Assembly: GCF_009910675.1 (NCBI RefSeq)
Contig: NZ_RSEJ01000015.1
Coordinates: forward strand, 62,001-126,000
Source of the DNA: Photobacterium alginatilyticum
GTDB taxonomy: Bacteria; Pseudomonadota; Gammaproteobacteria; Enterobacterales; Vibrionaceae
Direction of reading: 5' to 3'
Length of the DNA: 64,000 nucleotides
Position 1 is the first letter of the stretch. Every line of letters starts with the position of its first letter. Of the stretch, positions 1 to 8,679 are shown piece by piece. The notes below the pieces were generated by a model. That model worked only from the letters and a program-made list of their open reading frames with translations, did not search any database and was not told the DNA's origin. The position numbers and the translations under genes are program-made.

Positions 1-186
1 CCAATCTTCAGCGTCGACCCCACTGCTGACCTCAACAAGAAGCTGCTTGACGCCATCGATGAAATAGACGCAGATCTCATTCTCATGGCAACCCATGTCC
101 CCAATGTCAGCGATTATATTTTTGCCAACCACGGAAACTACATTTCGGATCACGCCGATATCTCGGTGTTCCTGATTCGTGGCTAG
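1..186 (+). CDS. Universal stress protein, UspA family (C-terminal part only)
   Basis: Frame 1 is open from the first base to TAG at 184-186, giving the last 61 residues of a protein whose start lies outside the window. The end of the fold is typical of Usp proteins: an alternating helix, the strand LILMATHVP, a helix with a polar stretch, and the terminal strand ISVFLIRG, matching the usual SVFVIR ending. The usual glycine-rich nucleotide loop (G-2x-G-9x-G) after the MATH strand is not conserved, so ATP binding is doubtful. Usp proteins are cytoplasmic stress-survival factors with no defined reaction. The next gene converges on it after a 22-base gap. Confidence 0.68.
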   Translation, partial: PIFSVDPTADLNKKLLDAIDEIDADLILMATHVPNVSDYIFANHGNYISDHADISVFLIRG

Positions 187-208
187 CGTTATGAGAATTT
201 AGCGACGA

Positions 209-484
209 TTATCGACGCTGACACGAGGTACAACCTCGACAGGCGGATCGGGTATGTGGGTCCAGGCGACTTCGCTGTACCTTGCAATAGGCATTTTTGA
301 GTGCGCGGCGGGCCGAAAACCAATCGTCCGGTTTTGAAATCAACAGGTATCCGTTAAAACGCTTCACCAACTGTGTACGGTACTCATTGATAAAACGACT
401 ATCAAAGTCGATTTCGAAATACTCAAGCGCCTGTTCTATAGAGGTAAAACTGGCTATTTTTTGATGAATGTCGGTCTGGCTCAT
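209..484 (-). CDS. NifW-like small protein with C-terminal CxxCxxC motif
   Basis: This 91-residue cytoplasmic protein has no signal peptide or membrane segment. Residues about 15-50 (EYFEIDFD, then QLVKRFNGYLL) and the later ALKNAYCKVQ helix resemble the NifW family, which protects or stabilises nitrogenase in diazotrophs. No nif genes are visible nearby, so any nitrogenase role here is unsupported and the family name is a tentative fold-level assignment. The C terminus carries CRGCTSCQRR, a CxxCxxC cluster that could bind metal and is not part of classical NifW as I remember it. It converges with the stress-protein gene. Confidence 0.5.
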   Translation of the reverse strand: MSQTDIHQKIASFTSIEQALEYFEIDFDSRFINEYRTQLVKRFNGYLLISKPDDWFSARRALKNAYCKVQRSRLDPHTRSACRGCTSCQRR

Positions 485-732
485 GCTCTAAACGGGTGAA
501 ATGGTTTCCGCCAGTTTAGAAGAGCAGCCCTATTCAATCATTGATGTAACACGGATTTTGCGCAACTTTATCATCTGATGGGTTAAAAGAAATGTGAAGC
601 AGACTCAGCACCTGCCACCACAGTAACAATGTCAAAAGAATAAATACTGACAAACCTCTATAAGTCGTTGTAAATCAACAATACAAGCTGCAATACTACA
701 TCACGCCATATACACCAAAAGGACTCTTCACA

Positions 733-1131
733 ATGGACGTCAATGAATGCGTTTCATTCTTACTGGTTGACAGCAATAAGGTATTGCTGGAAAAGCGGGC
801 AATGAACAAGGCCACAGATCCGGGGCTAATCACCATACCCGGGGGCCATATTGAAAATAACGAAACCAGAGAACAGGCGCTGTTGCGGGAGATGATAGAA
901 GAGTTGGACATCAATCCGACCAGTTACACTTTCCTATGTACTTTGTACCATCCGACCGAAGAGCTACAGCTCATTCATTACTATGTTGTGGACGCGTGGA
1001 CAGGTAACATCCAGAGCCAGGAGGCCGAGCAGCTCCAGTGGTGCGACCTTGATGGCGAGCTTCCGGTCGGTATCGAGGCCGACAACGTGGCAATAGGTGA
1101 ATATGTTCGATTATTCAATAGATTAAAATGA
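733..1131 (+). CDS. Nudix hydrolase
   Basis: The 132-residue protein contains a complete Nudix box: G followed by five residues and E, seven more, then REMIEELDI (residues about 38-60). This fits G-x5-E-x7-RE-U-x-EE-x-x-U, with the last usual G replaced by D. Nudix enzymes hydrolyse nucleoside diphosphates linked to another group, using Mg bound by the box glutamates. Substrate cannot be read from sequence; the short single-domain form fits a MutT-like housecleaning enzyme. The ATG at 733 has AAAGGA nine bases upstream. It stands alone and converges with the TetR gene. Confidence 0.85.
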   Translation: MDVNECVSFLLVDSNKVLLEKRAMNKATDPGLITIPGGHIENNETREQALLREMIEELDINPTSYTFLCTLYHPTEELQLIHYYVVDAWTGNIQSQEAEQLQWCDLDGELPVGIEADNVAIGEYVRLFNRLK

Positions 1132-1244
1132 AGGGCTGATTAATCGATTTGTTCTGCAACTCGCTCAAGGTTATTTCAAATACAGGTGCAAGCAGAAACG
1201 AGGGCATACCCTCTGAGCTCCTGCCTGCAAACCTGTTAATTGAC

Positions 1245-1802
1245 TCAAAAGATTTCTTTTAGATACATTTCTTTTGCAATATCAATAAGGTGAGTATCTT
1301 TGCTTATAGGCAGTGTCGCTATCAGCCCGCTGAAAATGAGTTCAGCTTTCGTTGCTTTCTGTTGAGCATCGTCGACATCATGTCGAGCGAGCATTTCGGC
1401 TATCAATTCAACCCTATCATGACTGTATTGAGTACATATCGACGTAATATCTTCATCCTTGTTACAAAATTCGCTATAGGCAAGCTGGAAGTAGCACCCA
1501 TAGAACTGGTTCTCTGCCACCAACTGGCGAAGTTTTTCAAACCTAGCATCGATTTTGTCTCTCAACGATAATTCCTGATCATTGATAAGCTCTACTAGAG
1601 CCTTCGTATGCATCTTCGAGTAATGTTCTAGAGTTGCAGCGATCAAGCACTCTTTTGATTTGAAATAGCGGTAAATCGTCGCTTTTGAGAAACCTGTTTT
1701 TGACGTAAGTTCATCAACGCTCGTACCCTGGTAGCCATTTCGAATACAGAGATCAGCTGTTACTTCAAGTATCTTCTGTATCTTCTCGTCTTTCTTGCTC
1801 AT
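1245..1802 (-). CDS. TetR/AcrR family transcriptional regulator
   Basis: This 185-residue protein has an N-terminal helix-turn-helix (residues about 9-52: ILEVTADLCIRNGYQGTSV, then GFSKATIYRYFKSKE) typical of TetR repressors, followed by an all-helical ligand domain. A GGGAGA Shine-Dalgarno lies six bases before the ATG. The gene is divergent from the small secreted protein at 1944, and the 141-base interval holds two near-identical 19-bp palindromes, one near its own start and one over the other promoter. The simplest reading is autorepression plus repression of the neighbour. The inducing ligand is unknown. Confidence 0.88.
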   Translation of the reverse strand: MSKKDEKIQKILEVTADLCIRNGYQGTSVDELTSKTGFSKATIYRYFKSKECLIAATLEHYSKMHTKALVELINDQELSLRDKIDARFEKLRQLVAENQFYGCYFQLAYSEFCNKDEDITSICTQYSHDRVELIAEMLARHDVDDAQQKATKAELIFSGLIATLPISKDTHLIDIAKEMYLKEIF

Positions 1803-1836
1803 GTTCAGTCTCCCGGTAACTCTATACCTAAAAAAT

Positions 1837-1855
1837 AAACTAAACCGTTTCGTAT
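1837..1855. promoter_or_regulatory. Putative TetR operator, site 1
   Basis: AAACTAAACCGTTTCGTAT is an imperfect palindrome, AAACTAAAC-C-GTTTCGTAT, 34 bases upstream of the TetR start codon. It is an inverted copy of site 2 at 1904-1922. The pairing of two such sites with the adjacent TetR gene suggests they are its operators. Confidence 0.6.
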
Positions 1856-1863
1856 TAAAAGTG

Positions 1864-1922
1864 TTGACATATTATTTTTGTGAGCTAACCTTAACAACAA
1901 ATGAAACGAAACAGTTTAGTTT
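1864..1922 (+). promoter_or_regulatory. Promoter of the secreted repeat protein with TetR operator site 2
   Basis: A consensus -35 TTGACA sits at 1864-1869, with a weak -10 TAACCT at 1886-1891 after 16 bases. Immediately downstream is AAACGAAACAGTTTAGTTT at 1904-1922, a palindrome of the form AAACKAAAC-N-GTTTMGTTT, matching site 1 in inverted orientation. Its place over the expected transcription start fits repression by the divergently encoded TetR protein. Confidence 0.6.
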
Positions 1923-1943
1923 AGAAAGCAAAGGGGAAACATC

Positions 1944-2288
1944 ATGACTATTAAAACTATCGCTCTATCTACATTACTATTAGCTTCTGTCTCAACAGCT
2001 ATTGCAGCACCTGGTAATGATCATGATCGCATTACTGACCGCTCGGCCAAAGAGCTACGCCTGCAAGCTTTAGACAATGCGCCGGCTATTCACTCACAGG
2101 TCGCTCCGCTGAAATATATTGACCGAGACGAGCCGACCTCAACACGACATGCGACTGAATTACGTATACAAGCCTTGTCGTCACCATCACGTAATGCTGA
2201 ACCATTTGTGCAACGTGATCGCGACGAGCCAGTATCCACCCAGCACGCAACCAAACTACGTTTAAAAGCTTTGGAACAAAGCAGCTAA
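1944..2288 (+). CDS. Small secreted protein with three internal repeats, unknown function
   Basis: The 114-residue product begins with a clear signal peptide (residues 1-22, ending AIAA before PGN). The mature part consists of three related units: residues 28-43 (DRSAKELRLQAL core), 60-78 and 92-110 (DRDEP-ST-x-HAT-x-LR-x-x-AL), the last two exactly 32 residues apart. Each unit ends in an amphipathic, basic helix-like LR-QAL stretch. No cysteines, no metal motif. A GGGGAAAC Shine-Dalgarno precedes the ATG. It is controlled, by inference, by the divergent TetR gene and followed by a terminator. I recognise no family; it is probably periplasmic or secreted. Confidence 0.75.
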   Translation: MTIKTIALSTLLLASVSTAIAAPGNDHDRITDRSAKELRLQALDNAPAIHSQVAPLKYIDRDEPTSTRHATELRIQALSSPSRNAEPFVQRDRDEPVSTQHATKLRLKALEQSS

Positions 2289-2385
2289 ACACTAACAAAC
2301 AATAGTTGAGTTAACTGAAGATAGACTTCTTCAAATACGGGCTTGGGGGATAGCAAGATCAGTGTCAATATTCATAGGACGAATT

Positions 2386-2412
2386 AAAAGGTCGCTTTGG
2401 GGCGGCCTTTTA
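2386..2412. terminator. Intrinsic terminator between convergent genes
   Basis: AAAAGGTCGC and GCGGCCTTTT pair around a TTTGGG loop, with an A-run on one side and T-run on the other, so it can serve the secreted-protein gene (+) and the LysR gene (-). Confidence 0.75.
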
Positions 2413-2454
2413 TATTCAACGGCTTACAATACTTAATCAATCAACAATTGTGTT

Positions 2455-3360
2455 TCATTCTTGCTGAGCGACAACCTCGTTGATCCCTTGCCAAAACTGC
2501 TCTACTGCAGGGCGATTCGCCCCTTTCGATCGGTAACAGACAATATCCAGCGAAATAGCCAACTCAGGTCTTTCCGCAAAGGCTTGGACCAACAGGCCTT
2601 GCTCAAGCTCTTCCTCAATCGCATGTAACGGCGCCCACGCAATCCCCATACCACTGACAGCCATTTTAATCAGCGACTCGCTTAAGGTCGTTTCAAATAC
2701 AGGCTCTAGCGGCAGCCCTACTCTTTCGGTTAGGGGAGCGACGACGTTAAACAAGAAAGTATGCTCGGAATAAGCCAGATAAGGGTAGCGGCTATCTTTG
2801 GGATGATTTTCCAGCAACTCAGGAGAGATCACCGGAATGATCTTTTCCTTAAACACCAGACACCGTTCAACCTTGTCTTCAAGCAAAAAGGAAGGGCGCA
2901 TACCCTTGGTGTTATAGGCAAATAAAATATCGTTGGAATTATCTAGCAGCGCCTGAAAGTGGTTATCAATTCCCTGCACCGAGGGATTGAGTGCGAGATT
3001 GAGCCCATCTAATAACGAACCGGCCTGGCGAAACAATCGCGGCATCAAGTTCACCGCGAAGGAATGCAGACAAACGATACGCACCGTATTGTCTGTTTTG
3101 AGGGATTCGCGGGAAAAATCTTCTTTAGTAACTTTGACCATTTCAAGCAGATTTTCGACGTAGGGAACAAACTTCTTACCTTGTTCGGTCAACGTGATCG
3201 GGTAAGAGGTGCGGTCGAATAACGGTACTCCAACCCACAATTCCAATGCCTGGATCCGGCGGCTAAACGCCGATTGGGTAACATGCCTTGCTTTTGCCGC
3301 AGCAGAGAAGTTACCCAATTCCATCAGGCTCATAAAGTCATCTAACCACTTGAATTCCAT
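2455..3360 (-). CDS. LysR-type regulator, HypT/YjiE-like
   Basis: The 301-residue protein has a LysR winged helix at residues 1-62 (NFSAAAKARHVTQSAFSRRI; LFDRTSYPITLTEQG) and a two-lobe effector domain. The start FKWLDDFMSL and the QALELWVGVPLFDR segment are characteristic of the E. coli HypT (YjiE) branch, a hypochlorite-responsive regulator. In E. coli the hypT gene also lies next to iadA, and here it is divergent from iadA across 213 bp. That synteny supports the assignment and suggests, as inference, control of the dipeptidase-transporter operon. HypT redox sensing uses Met/Cys residues; I did not verify them one by one. Confidence 0.82.
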   Translation of the reverse strand: MEFKWLDDFMSLMELGNFSAAAKARHVTQSAFSRRIQALELWVGVPLFDRTSYPITLTEQGKKFVPYVENLLEMVKVTKEDFSRESLKTDNTVRIVCLHSFAVNLMPRLFRQAGSLLDGLNLALNPSVQGIDNHFQALLDNSNDILFAYNTKGMRPSFLLEDKVERCLVFKEKIIPVISPELLENHPKDSRYPYLAYSEHTFLFNVVAPLTERVGLPLEPVFETTLSESLIKMAVSGMGIAWAPLHAIEEELEQGLLVQAFAERPELAISLDIVCYRSKGANRPAVEQFWQGINEVVAQQE

Positions 3361-3573
3361 GGAAATATCCTTAATTGTCCCTATCTATGATCTGAGCGAA
3401 TACTATCATTCAAAATCAGCAATGGAAATCAAAATACATATAGAAAAAGTAGGGGTATGCTCATTTTCGTTGATTGACGCAATGTTAGGCAATGCTGTTT
3501 TACGACGTATTTCGACACCTTTTCAATGCGTATTACCAGTAACGATTATCCAATAAAATACCAAGAGGAAATC

Positions 3574-4710
3574 ATGTTTACCCTACTGAAAAATACCGAT
3601 CTCTATAGCCCGCACCATATTGGCAAAGCCGATATGTTAATTGGACAAGGAAAAATCCTCGCCATTGAACCAGAACTGCATATCAATGGCCTGAGTGAAG
3701 TCACAACCATTGACTGCCAGGGAAAAATCGTAGCGCCGGGACTGATAGACCAACACATCCACCTGACCGGCGGCGGTGGCGAAGCCGGGTTTGCCAGCCG
3801 GACGCCGCAAGTTACGCTGAAAAAACTGATCCAGGCCGGAACAACCACGGTTGTCGGGGTGTTAGGTACTGACGGGATCTCCCGCTCACCCAAAGATCTC
3901 TATGCCAAAGCCGCAGCACTGACCAAAGAAGGCATCAGCGCATTTATGCACACTGGCTCCTACGAGGTGCCGACCAAAACCATTACCGGGTCGATCCGCG
4001 ATGATCTTGCTTTCATTCCAGCCGTGCTAGGGGTCAAAATCGCACTGGCCGATCACCGTTGTTCATTCCCAACCCTCGAAGAGCTGGCACGGATCGTCTC
4101 TGATATTCGTATCGCCAGCATGCTCTCAGGCAAACGGGGATTGTTGCATGTGCATATGGGCGGTCTGCCCCAGCCCTTTAGTCTAGTCAACGAGTTACTC
4201 GATATGGGGCTGCCGATCCACCACTTCTCCCCGACCCATGTCGCCCGGACAGAGGCCCTGTTTGACGAAGCCATTGGCTTTGCCCTGCGAGGCGGCTGTA
4301 TCGACATCACCTCAGGCGGCAGCCGATTTACGCCACCAGAGCAGGCAGCCAAAATGGCGCTCGAATCAGGGGTTGCAGCCAATCTAATCACCATCAGCTC
4401 CGACGGTAACGGCAGTTTGCCTAAGTTCAACTCGCACGGGGAGCTTACAGGGCTGACGGCAGCTAATGTCGACAGCAACCTGCTGTTGCTACCCAAACTG
4501 ATCGATCAAGGAATAGCCCCGGAGCTGGCAATCGCCATGATGACCGCCAATGTTGCCGATTCTCTCGGGATCAACAAAGGGCGTATCCAGCCTGGCAAAG
4601 ATGCCGATGTCTGTATCTTCAACGACGATTTCAGCCTGCATGGCGTGATTGCCAAGGGGCAGACATTACAGCTAAACAACGAACTTCTGGTCACCGGTAA
4701 CTTCGAATAA
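3574..4710 (+). CDS. iadA: Isoaspartyl dipeptidase
   Basis: This 378-residue amidohydrolase cleaves beta-aspartyl dipeptides released from damaged proteins. Binuclear zinc ligands are visible: H61 and H63 in QHIHLTGGGGEAG, K155 (the likely carboxylated lysine) in LGVKIALADH, H194 in HVHMG, H222 in SPTHV and D277 in ISSDGNG. These sit at a nearly constant offset from the E. coli IadA ligands. I start at the ATG at 3574, which has AAGAGGAA just upstream, rather than the ATG at 3526, which lacks a ribosome site and adds 16 non-homologous residues. It is followed ten bases later by the DcuC-type carrier. Confidence 0.93.
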   Translation: MFTLLKNTDLYSPHHIGKADMLIGQGKILAIEPELHINGLSEVTTIDCQGKIVAPGLIDQHIHLTGGGGEAGFASRTPQVTLKKLIQAGTTTVVGVLGTDGISRSPKDLYAKAAALTKEGISAFMHTGSYEVPTKTITGSIRDDLAFIPAVLGVKIALADHRCSFPTLEELARIVSDIRIASMLSGKRGLLHVHMGGLPQPFSLVNELLDMGLPIHHFSPTHVARTEALFDEAIGFALRGGCIDITSGGSRFTPPEQAAKMALESGVAANLITISSDGNGSLPKFNSHGELTGLTAANVDSNLLLLPKLIDQGIAPELAIAMMTANVADSLGINKGRIQPGKDADVCIFNDDFSLHGVIAKGQTLQLNNELLVTGNFE

Positions 4711-4720
4711 AGGATTAATT

Positions 4721-6190
4721 ATGAGTTTACTAATCGCCTTGATCGGGCTGGTGTTTGCCGGTCGCCTGATCCTCAAAAACTATAACCCCCAGGCAGTGCT
4801 GTTTCTGACCGGTATTGCCATGATGGCCATCGCCATCTTTACCAACAACGCGGTCTTTGTCGAAAAATCAACTGGCTGGGTCGGCTTTGATATCTTCGAG
4901 TATATCCGCAATACCTTCAGTAACCGTGCCGGTGGGCTTGGTCTCAAAATCATGCTAATCGGTGGCTTTGCCATGTTCATGTCGGCCATCGGTGCCAGTC
5001 AGGTCATGGTTAAAGTCGCCGCCAAACCTTTAATGAAACTGAACTCGCCCTACCTGATGCTGGCCATGGCTTTCATCCTTGGGCAGGCACTGTCACTGTT
5101 TATCTCCAGTGCTACCGGGCTGGGGCTACTGCTGATGGCTACGCTTTATCCGGTACTGATCCGTCTCGGTTGCAGCAAAGCTGCCGTTGCCGCCGTGCTC
5201 GCCAGTACATGTGCCATTGAATTCGGACCGGGCTCCGGTAACTCGATTCTTGCTGCACAGACAGCCGGAATAGACATTACCGAATTCTTTATCAATGAAC
5301 AGCTGCCGGTGATCAGTATCCTGATTGTTGCGGTTGCCGCCATCCATGCGTTGGTACAGCGTTATTTTGACCGCAGACAAGATCAGGCCGGGCAATCAGT
5401 TTCGCTTGAGGATGAAGTAAAAGAGACCGAAGCCAAGGACGATGCACCACTCTACTACCTGCTGCTACCTATGCTGCCGCTGTTCTTTATGCTGACATTC
5501 AGCAAAATGGGCGTGGGTACCATCAAGGTCGGCATGGCCACAGCCATTTTATTGAGTATCTTTATCGGCCTTGTTTGCGAATACGCCCGCCATAAGCAAG
5601 CCAAGCCGGTTTTCGAAAAGCTACAGGGGATCTTCAATGATATGGGCAAAGTGTTCGCCACTGTCGTTACCCTGATCATCGCCGGTCAAACCTTCGCCAT
5701 GGGACTGAAATCCATCGGTGCTATCGACGCCCTGCTACACATGGCCAGCAGCGCCGGCTTTACCGCCAGTGTGATCGTGCTATTCATGGCAGTACTGACC
5801 TTTTCCATCTCGGCCTTAATGGGTTCGGGCAATGCTGCCTTCTTCTCCTTTGCGCCTATGGTGCCGCAGATAGCAGAGAAAATTGGCACCAATGTGGCTG
5901 ACATGATCCTCCCTATCCAGCTATCAGCAGGCTTTGGCCGTACGATTTCCCCAATTGCCGGGGTGATCATCGCCGTGGCGGGTATCTCGGGCTTGTCACC
6001 TTTTGACATTGTCCGCCGAACCCTTATCCCAATGCTAAGTGGCTGGCTCATCATGCTGGTTATCACCTTTACCCGCAGCGGGCAAATCATGCAGTTATTG
6101 CCGTTCCTGGCCGGGATTATCGCGCTAATCGCCGCAATTACTGTTCTCGTTAAAAAGAGAGCACAGCAGCAAATTGCTCGCGAGGCATAA
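4721..6190 (+). CDS. DcuC-family C4-dicarboxylate carrier
   Basis: The 489-residue inner-membrane protein has about 12-14 hydrophobic segments and runs colinear with E. coli DcuC: N-terminal FAGRLILKNYNPQAVLF, KPLMKLNSPYLML, SSATGLGLLLMATLYPVL, a gapped cytosolic stretch near residue 230 (charged EDEVKETEAKDD), and the C-terminal MGSGNAAFF and GRTISPIAGVIIAVAG motifs. DcuC-type carriers exchange or export C4-dicarboxylates. Beside isoaspartyl dipeptidase, a role in aspartate/fumarate/succinate or peptide movement is plausible; E. coli has unrelated YjiG/YjiH at this place. AAAGGA precedes the ATG. The operon ends at the terminator at 6208. Confidence 0.88.
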   Translation: MSLLIALIGLVFAGRLILKNYNPQAVLFLTGIAMMAIAIFTNNAVFVEKSTGWVGFDIFEYIRNTFSNRAGGLGLKIMLIGGFAMFMSAIGASQVMVKVAAKPLMKLNSPYLMLAMAFILGQALSLFISSATGLGLLLMATLYPVLIRLGCSKAAVAAVLASTCAIEFGPGSGNSILAAQTAGIDITEFFINEQLPVISILIVAVAAIHALVQRYFDRRQDQAGQSVSLEDEVKETEAKDDAPLYYLLLPMLPLFFMLTFSKMGVGTIKVGMATAILLSIFIGLVCEYARHKQAKPVFEKLQGIFNDMGKVFATVVTLIIAGQTFAMGLKSIGAIDALLHMASSAGFTASVIVLFMAVLTFSISALMGSGNAAFFSFAPMVPQIAEKIGTNVADMILPIQLSAGFGRTISPIAGVIIAVAGISGLSPFDIVRRTLIPMLSGWLIMLVITFTRSGQIMQLLPFLAGIIALIAAITVLVKKRAQQQIAREA

Positions 6191-6207
6191 CCACAAGCAA
6201 TAACATT

Positions 6208-6240
6208 CAGTAAGCCAACTATCAATGAGTTGGCTTACTG
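6208..6240. terminator. Bidirectional intrinsic terminator
   Basis: A perfect 13-bp stem (CAGTAAGCCAACT with its complement) and a seven-base loop lie between the convergent DcuC and DASS genes. Neither flank has a long T-run. Confidence 0.65.
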
Positions 6241-6254
6241 CCTGCTAGCATCAA

Positions 6255-7628
6255 CTACTGCCAAAACAGCCAGGCGAAAATGGCAAGGGCAATGATACAG
6301 GCGATATTGACGATCACCCCCACTCGCATCATCTCGCGCTGTTTGATGTAACCCGAGCCGAATACTATCGCATTGGGCGGGGTAGCCACCGGCAACATAA
6401 AAGCGCAGGAAGCGGCAACACCAATCAACGCTGCCAGAATGACAGGCGGTATTCCCAATACCTCAGCGATAGAGGCAAATATCGGCACCAGAAGGGCTGC
6501 GCTTGCAGTATTGCTGGCAAACTCTGTCAGAAATACGACAAAAGCAACCACGATAAGAAAGACGAAGAACAACCCTGCCTGTTCAAGCAGCCCACTCAGG
6601 CTATGAGCCAGAAAGACACTGGTCCCGGTTTCCTTGAGAATATTACTCAAACAGATCCCGCCCCCGAACAGCAGCAATACGCCCCAATCAGTGGTCTTAT
6701 CGATATCTTTCCATTCGACAACCCGGGCAACTCCCAGCATTACAATTGCCGACATTGCAACCAGACTGTCAAACTTGCTGAAGCCACCCAAAAAAGCATT
6801 AAGCGGCTTACTGAAAATCCACAAGGAAACGGTAATTGCGAAAATAACCAGGGTAGTCAGCTTGGCATTATCCCACTTGACCGGCTCATGGGTGATCTCA
6901 AACGTGTACTTCAAGTTTGGCTTTAGCATCAGATAGAGCAGCGCCACCACCATCGGCAACAGAACCAGTGTGATTGGCAACCCCAACGCCATCCACTCGG
7001 TAAAGCTCAATCCAACCTCGGTAGCGGCAATCGCATTGGGCGGACTACCGACAATCGTCGCGATACCGCCGATACTCGCGCAGTAGGCGATCCCGAGCAG
7101 AATAAACACATAGGTATTATGCTCTCGCTTGGCATCCACCTTGTTCAGTATTCCCAGCACCAGAGGCAGCATCATGGCCGTCGTTGCCGTGTTGCTGATC
7201 CACATCGACAGTACGGCCGTGACCCCGAATAACATCAGGGCGGCAATGGCCATATGTCCGTTGGCCAGCAACAAGACTTTATCGGCAATCGCTTTGTCCA
7301 GCTCTTGCCGATGCATGGCGGCCGCCAGCGCAAAGCCACCGAGGAAAAGAAAGATGATCGGATTGGCGAAATTGCTAAGAGCTTGCGGAGTCTCGAAAAT
7401 CCCCAGCCCGACAGCCAACAGAGGAACCAATAGGGCAGTAATGCTGATATGAATGGCTTCTGTCAGCCACAAAATAGCAATGAAGATTAATAAGCTGAGC
7501 CCAAGTACGACATCAGGCTCAAACGGCAGGGTATTTAGCATCAGCACCAACAAAGCCACATCGGCAAGAAAAATGATGCTGTTACGGTCAAACAACCATT
7601 TTTTAATGGCGAGGCTTAAGGTTGTCAT
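6255..7628 (-). CDS. DASS-family sodium/dicarboxylate symporter, VcINDY-like
   Basis: This 457-residue inner-membrane carrier of the SLC13/DASS family has both SNT signature motifs: S145-N146-T147 in [13 protein letters not shown] and S372-N373-T374 in [13 protein letters not shown]. Paired proline hairpin motifs GSPPN (194-198) and [11 protein letters not shown] follow. The spacing differs from VcINDY by only five residues at both sites, and the N-terminal half reads much like it. Expected function is Na-coupled uptake of succinate-type or citrate-type anions. It follows the TetR gene by 22 bases on the same strand, so the two are probably cotranscribed. AAGGAAGG precedes the ATG. Confidence 0.9.
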   Translation of the reverse strand: MTTLSLAIKKWLFDRNSIIFLADVALLVLMLNTLPFEPDVVLGLSLLIFIAILWLTEAIHISITALLVPLLAVGLGIFETPQALSNFANPIIFLFLGGFALAAAMHRQELDKAIADKVLLLANGHMAIAALMLFGVTAVLSMWISNTATTAMMLPLVLGILNKVDAKREHNTYVFILLGIAYCASIGGIATIVGSPPNAIAATEVGLSFTEWMALGLPITLVLLPMVVALLYLMLKPNLKYTFEITHEPVKWDNAKLTTLVIFAITVSLWIFSKPLNAFLGGFSKFDSLVAMSAIVMLGVARVVEWKDIDKTTDWGVLLLFGGGICLSNILKETGTSVFLAHSLSGLLEQAGLFFVFLIVVAFVVFLTEFASNTASAALLVPIFASIAEVLGIPPVILAALIGVAASCAFMLPVATPPNAIVFGSGYIKQREMMRVGVIVNIACIIALAIFAWLFWQ

Positions 7629-7650
7629 ACGCCTTCCTTACTGGTAGTCC

Positions 7651-8295
7651 TTAATCCACGGCGCAACCATAAAGAAACAACCGGATATTTTGCCGGTACA
7701 GACTTTCCAAATACCCAATGGTCTCTTCTTCCGATTGGCCTTCCCTTTTTAGCGGATAGAAGAAAAATGGCATCATCACCAGCGCATTGAAGCTGTCTTT
7801 TAGCAAATCGACATCCAAGCTGGGATCAATAAAGCCTTTTTCCTGTAAAGTCGTAAATATCTTAATATGAAAAGCATCGGTATAGGACAAGATAGATTCA
7901 TCAATATAGCTCCGGCGCGGCCCTTCATTAAGCACCAGAGTTTTATAGATGATACCCAGCAGCTCCGGATACTCGATATCCAGATAAAAGATTGTCATAA
8001 ACAGCTCTTCAATCGTATTCCGGTTTGAAGAGGCTTTCTTGAGCTGGTCCAGCTTTTCAAAAAACGGGGCGTAGATATCGTCAAACACCGCTTTGTACAG
8101 TCCGGCCTTGTTCTCAAAATAATAGCTGATTAAGGCGACATCGACCCCAGCTTCCTCTGCAATTCTCCGGGTAGTGACCTTGTTATAGGAATACTTCATA
8201 AACAAACGCCTGGCTACATCAAGAATAACCTGCTGGCTACTGGGCAGCTCGGTTTCTTGCTTCGGACGACCACGGGATTTGGTTAAGGCATTCAT
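7651..8295 (-). CDS. TetR/AcrR family transcriptional regulator
   Basis: The 214-residue protein has a TetR DNA-binding domain (residues about 22-68: VARRLFMKYSYNKVTTRRIAEEAGVDVALISYYFENKAGLY), preceded by a basic SRGRPKQ arm of the kind that adds minor-groove contacts. The rest is helical ligand domain. It lies 22 bases upstream of the DASS carrier in the same direction, so control of that carrier and of itself is the likely role. The ribosome site is weak (GGAAACG about ten bases upstream). Effector unknown. Confidence 0.85.
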   Translation of the reverse strand: MNALTKSRGRPKQETELPSSQQVILDVARRLFMKYSYNKVTTRRIAEEAGVDVALISYYFENKAGLYKAVFDDIYAPFFEKLDQLKKASSNRNTIEELFMTIFYLDIEYPELLGIIYKTLVLNEGPRRSYIDESILSYTDAFHIKIFTTLQEKGFIDPSLDVDLLKDSFNALVMMPFFFYPLKREGQSEEETIGYLESLYRQNIRLFLYGCAVD

Positions 8296-8572
8296 GTTGT
8301 TACGTTTCCACTCAAATTTCAGGCACTACTCTAATTAGACCTTAACTAACAATCCTAAAACTAAGGGGCTGTTCAAACTTCCAGTATTAAGTGCCCAATT
8401 CTTCTAGAGAATTTGACACACATCAATGTTGCTATTTTCGTATTCATCAAAAGCCGGCCTTTGCGGAATAATTTACCCGGCCTAATGAGACCTGCATCAA
8501 CCCAATTTCCCCTCTTGCTTCCTTAGAATAAATCTGAACAAAAAACATACAACCCAAAAATCATAAGTCGTC

Positions 8573-8679
8573 AGCGCCTTGGAATCAGTCCCTTAGGGCT
8601 GTGAACTCCCTACAGAACAAAAGAAAGGCAGCACAATCGATTAGCAACACCTCGGGACAAGATGGTTACAACAGGCGCT
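8573..8679 (+). other. Candidate structured leader before the purine permease
   Basis: The 419-base gap between the TetR and permease genes is AT-rich to about 8570 and holds TetR and permease promoters not clearly resolved by eye. From 8573 it changes to a mixed-base segment closed by AGCGCCT (8573-8579) pairing with AGGCGCT (8673-8679). Inside are the small hairpins CCCTTAGGG and CTGT-ACAG. The permease ATG follows 35 bases after the closing arm. It does not match the adenine/guanine riboswitch core. It may be an unrecognised regulatory leader or chance pairing. Confidence 0.3.

Noticed and set aside
1199-1214. Hairpin GAGGGCATACCCTC between Nudix and TetR genes as terminator
   Set aside because: The stem is short and neither side has a T-run, so I could not support it.
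3209-3556. Plus-strand ORF opposite the LysR gene start
   Set aside because: It is the antisense shadow of the LysR coding region continuing into the intergenic space, without a ribosome site.
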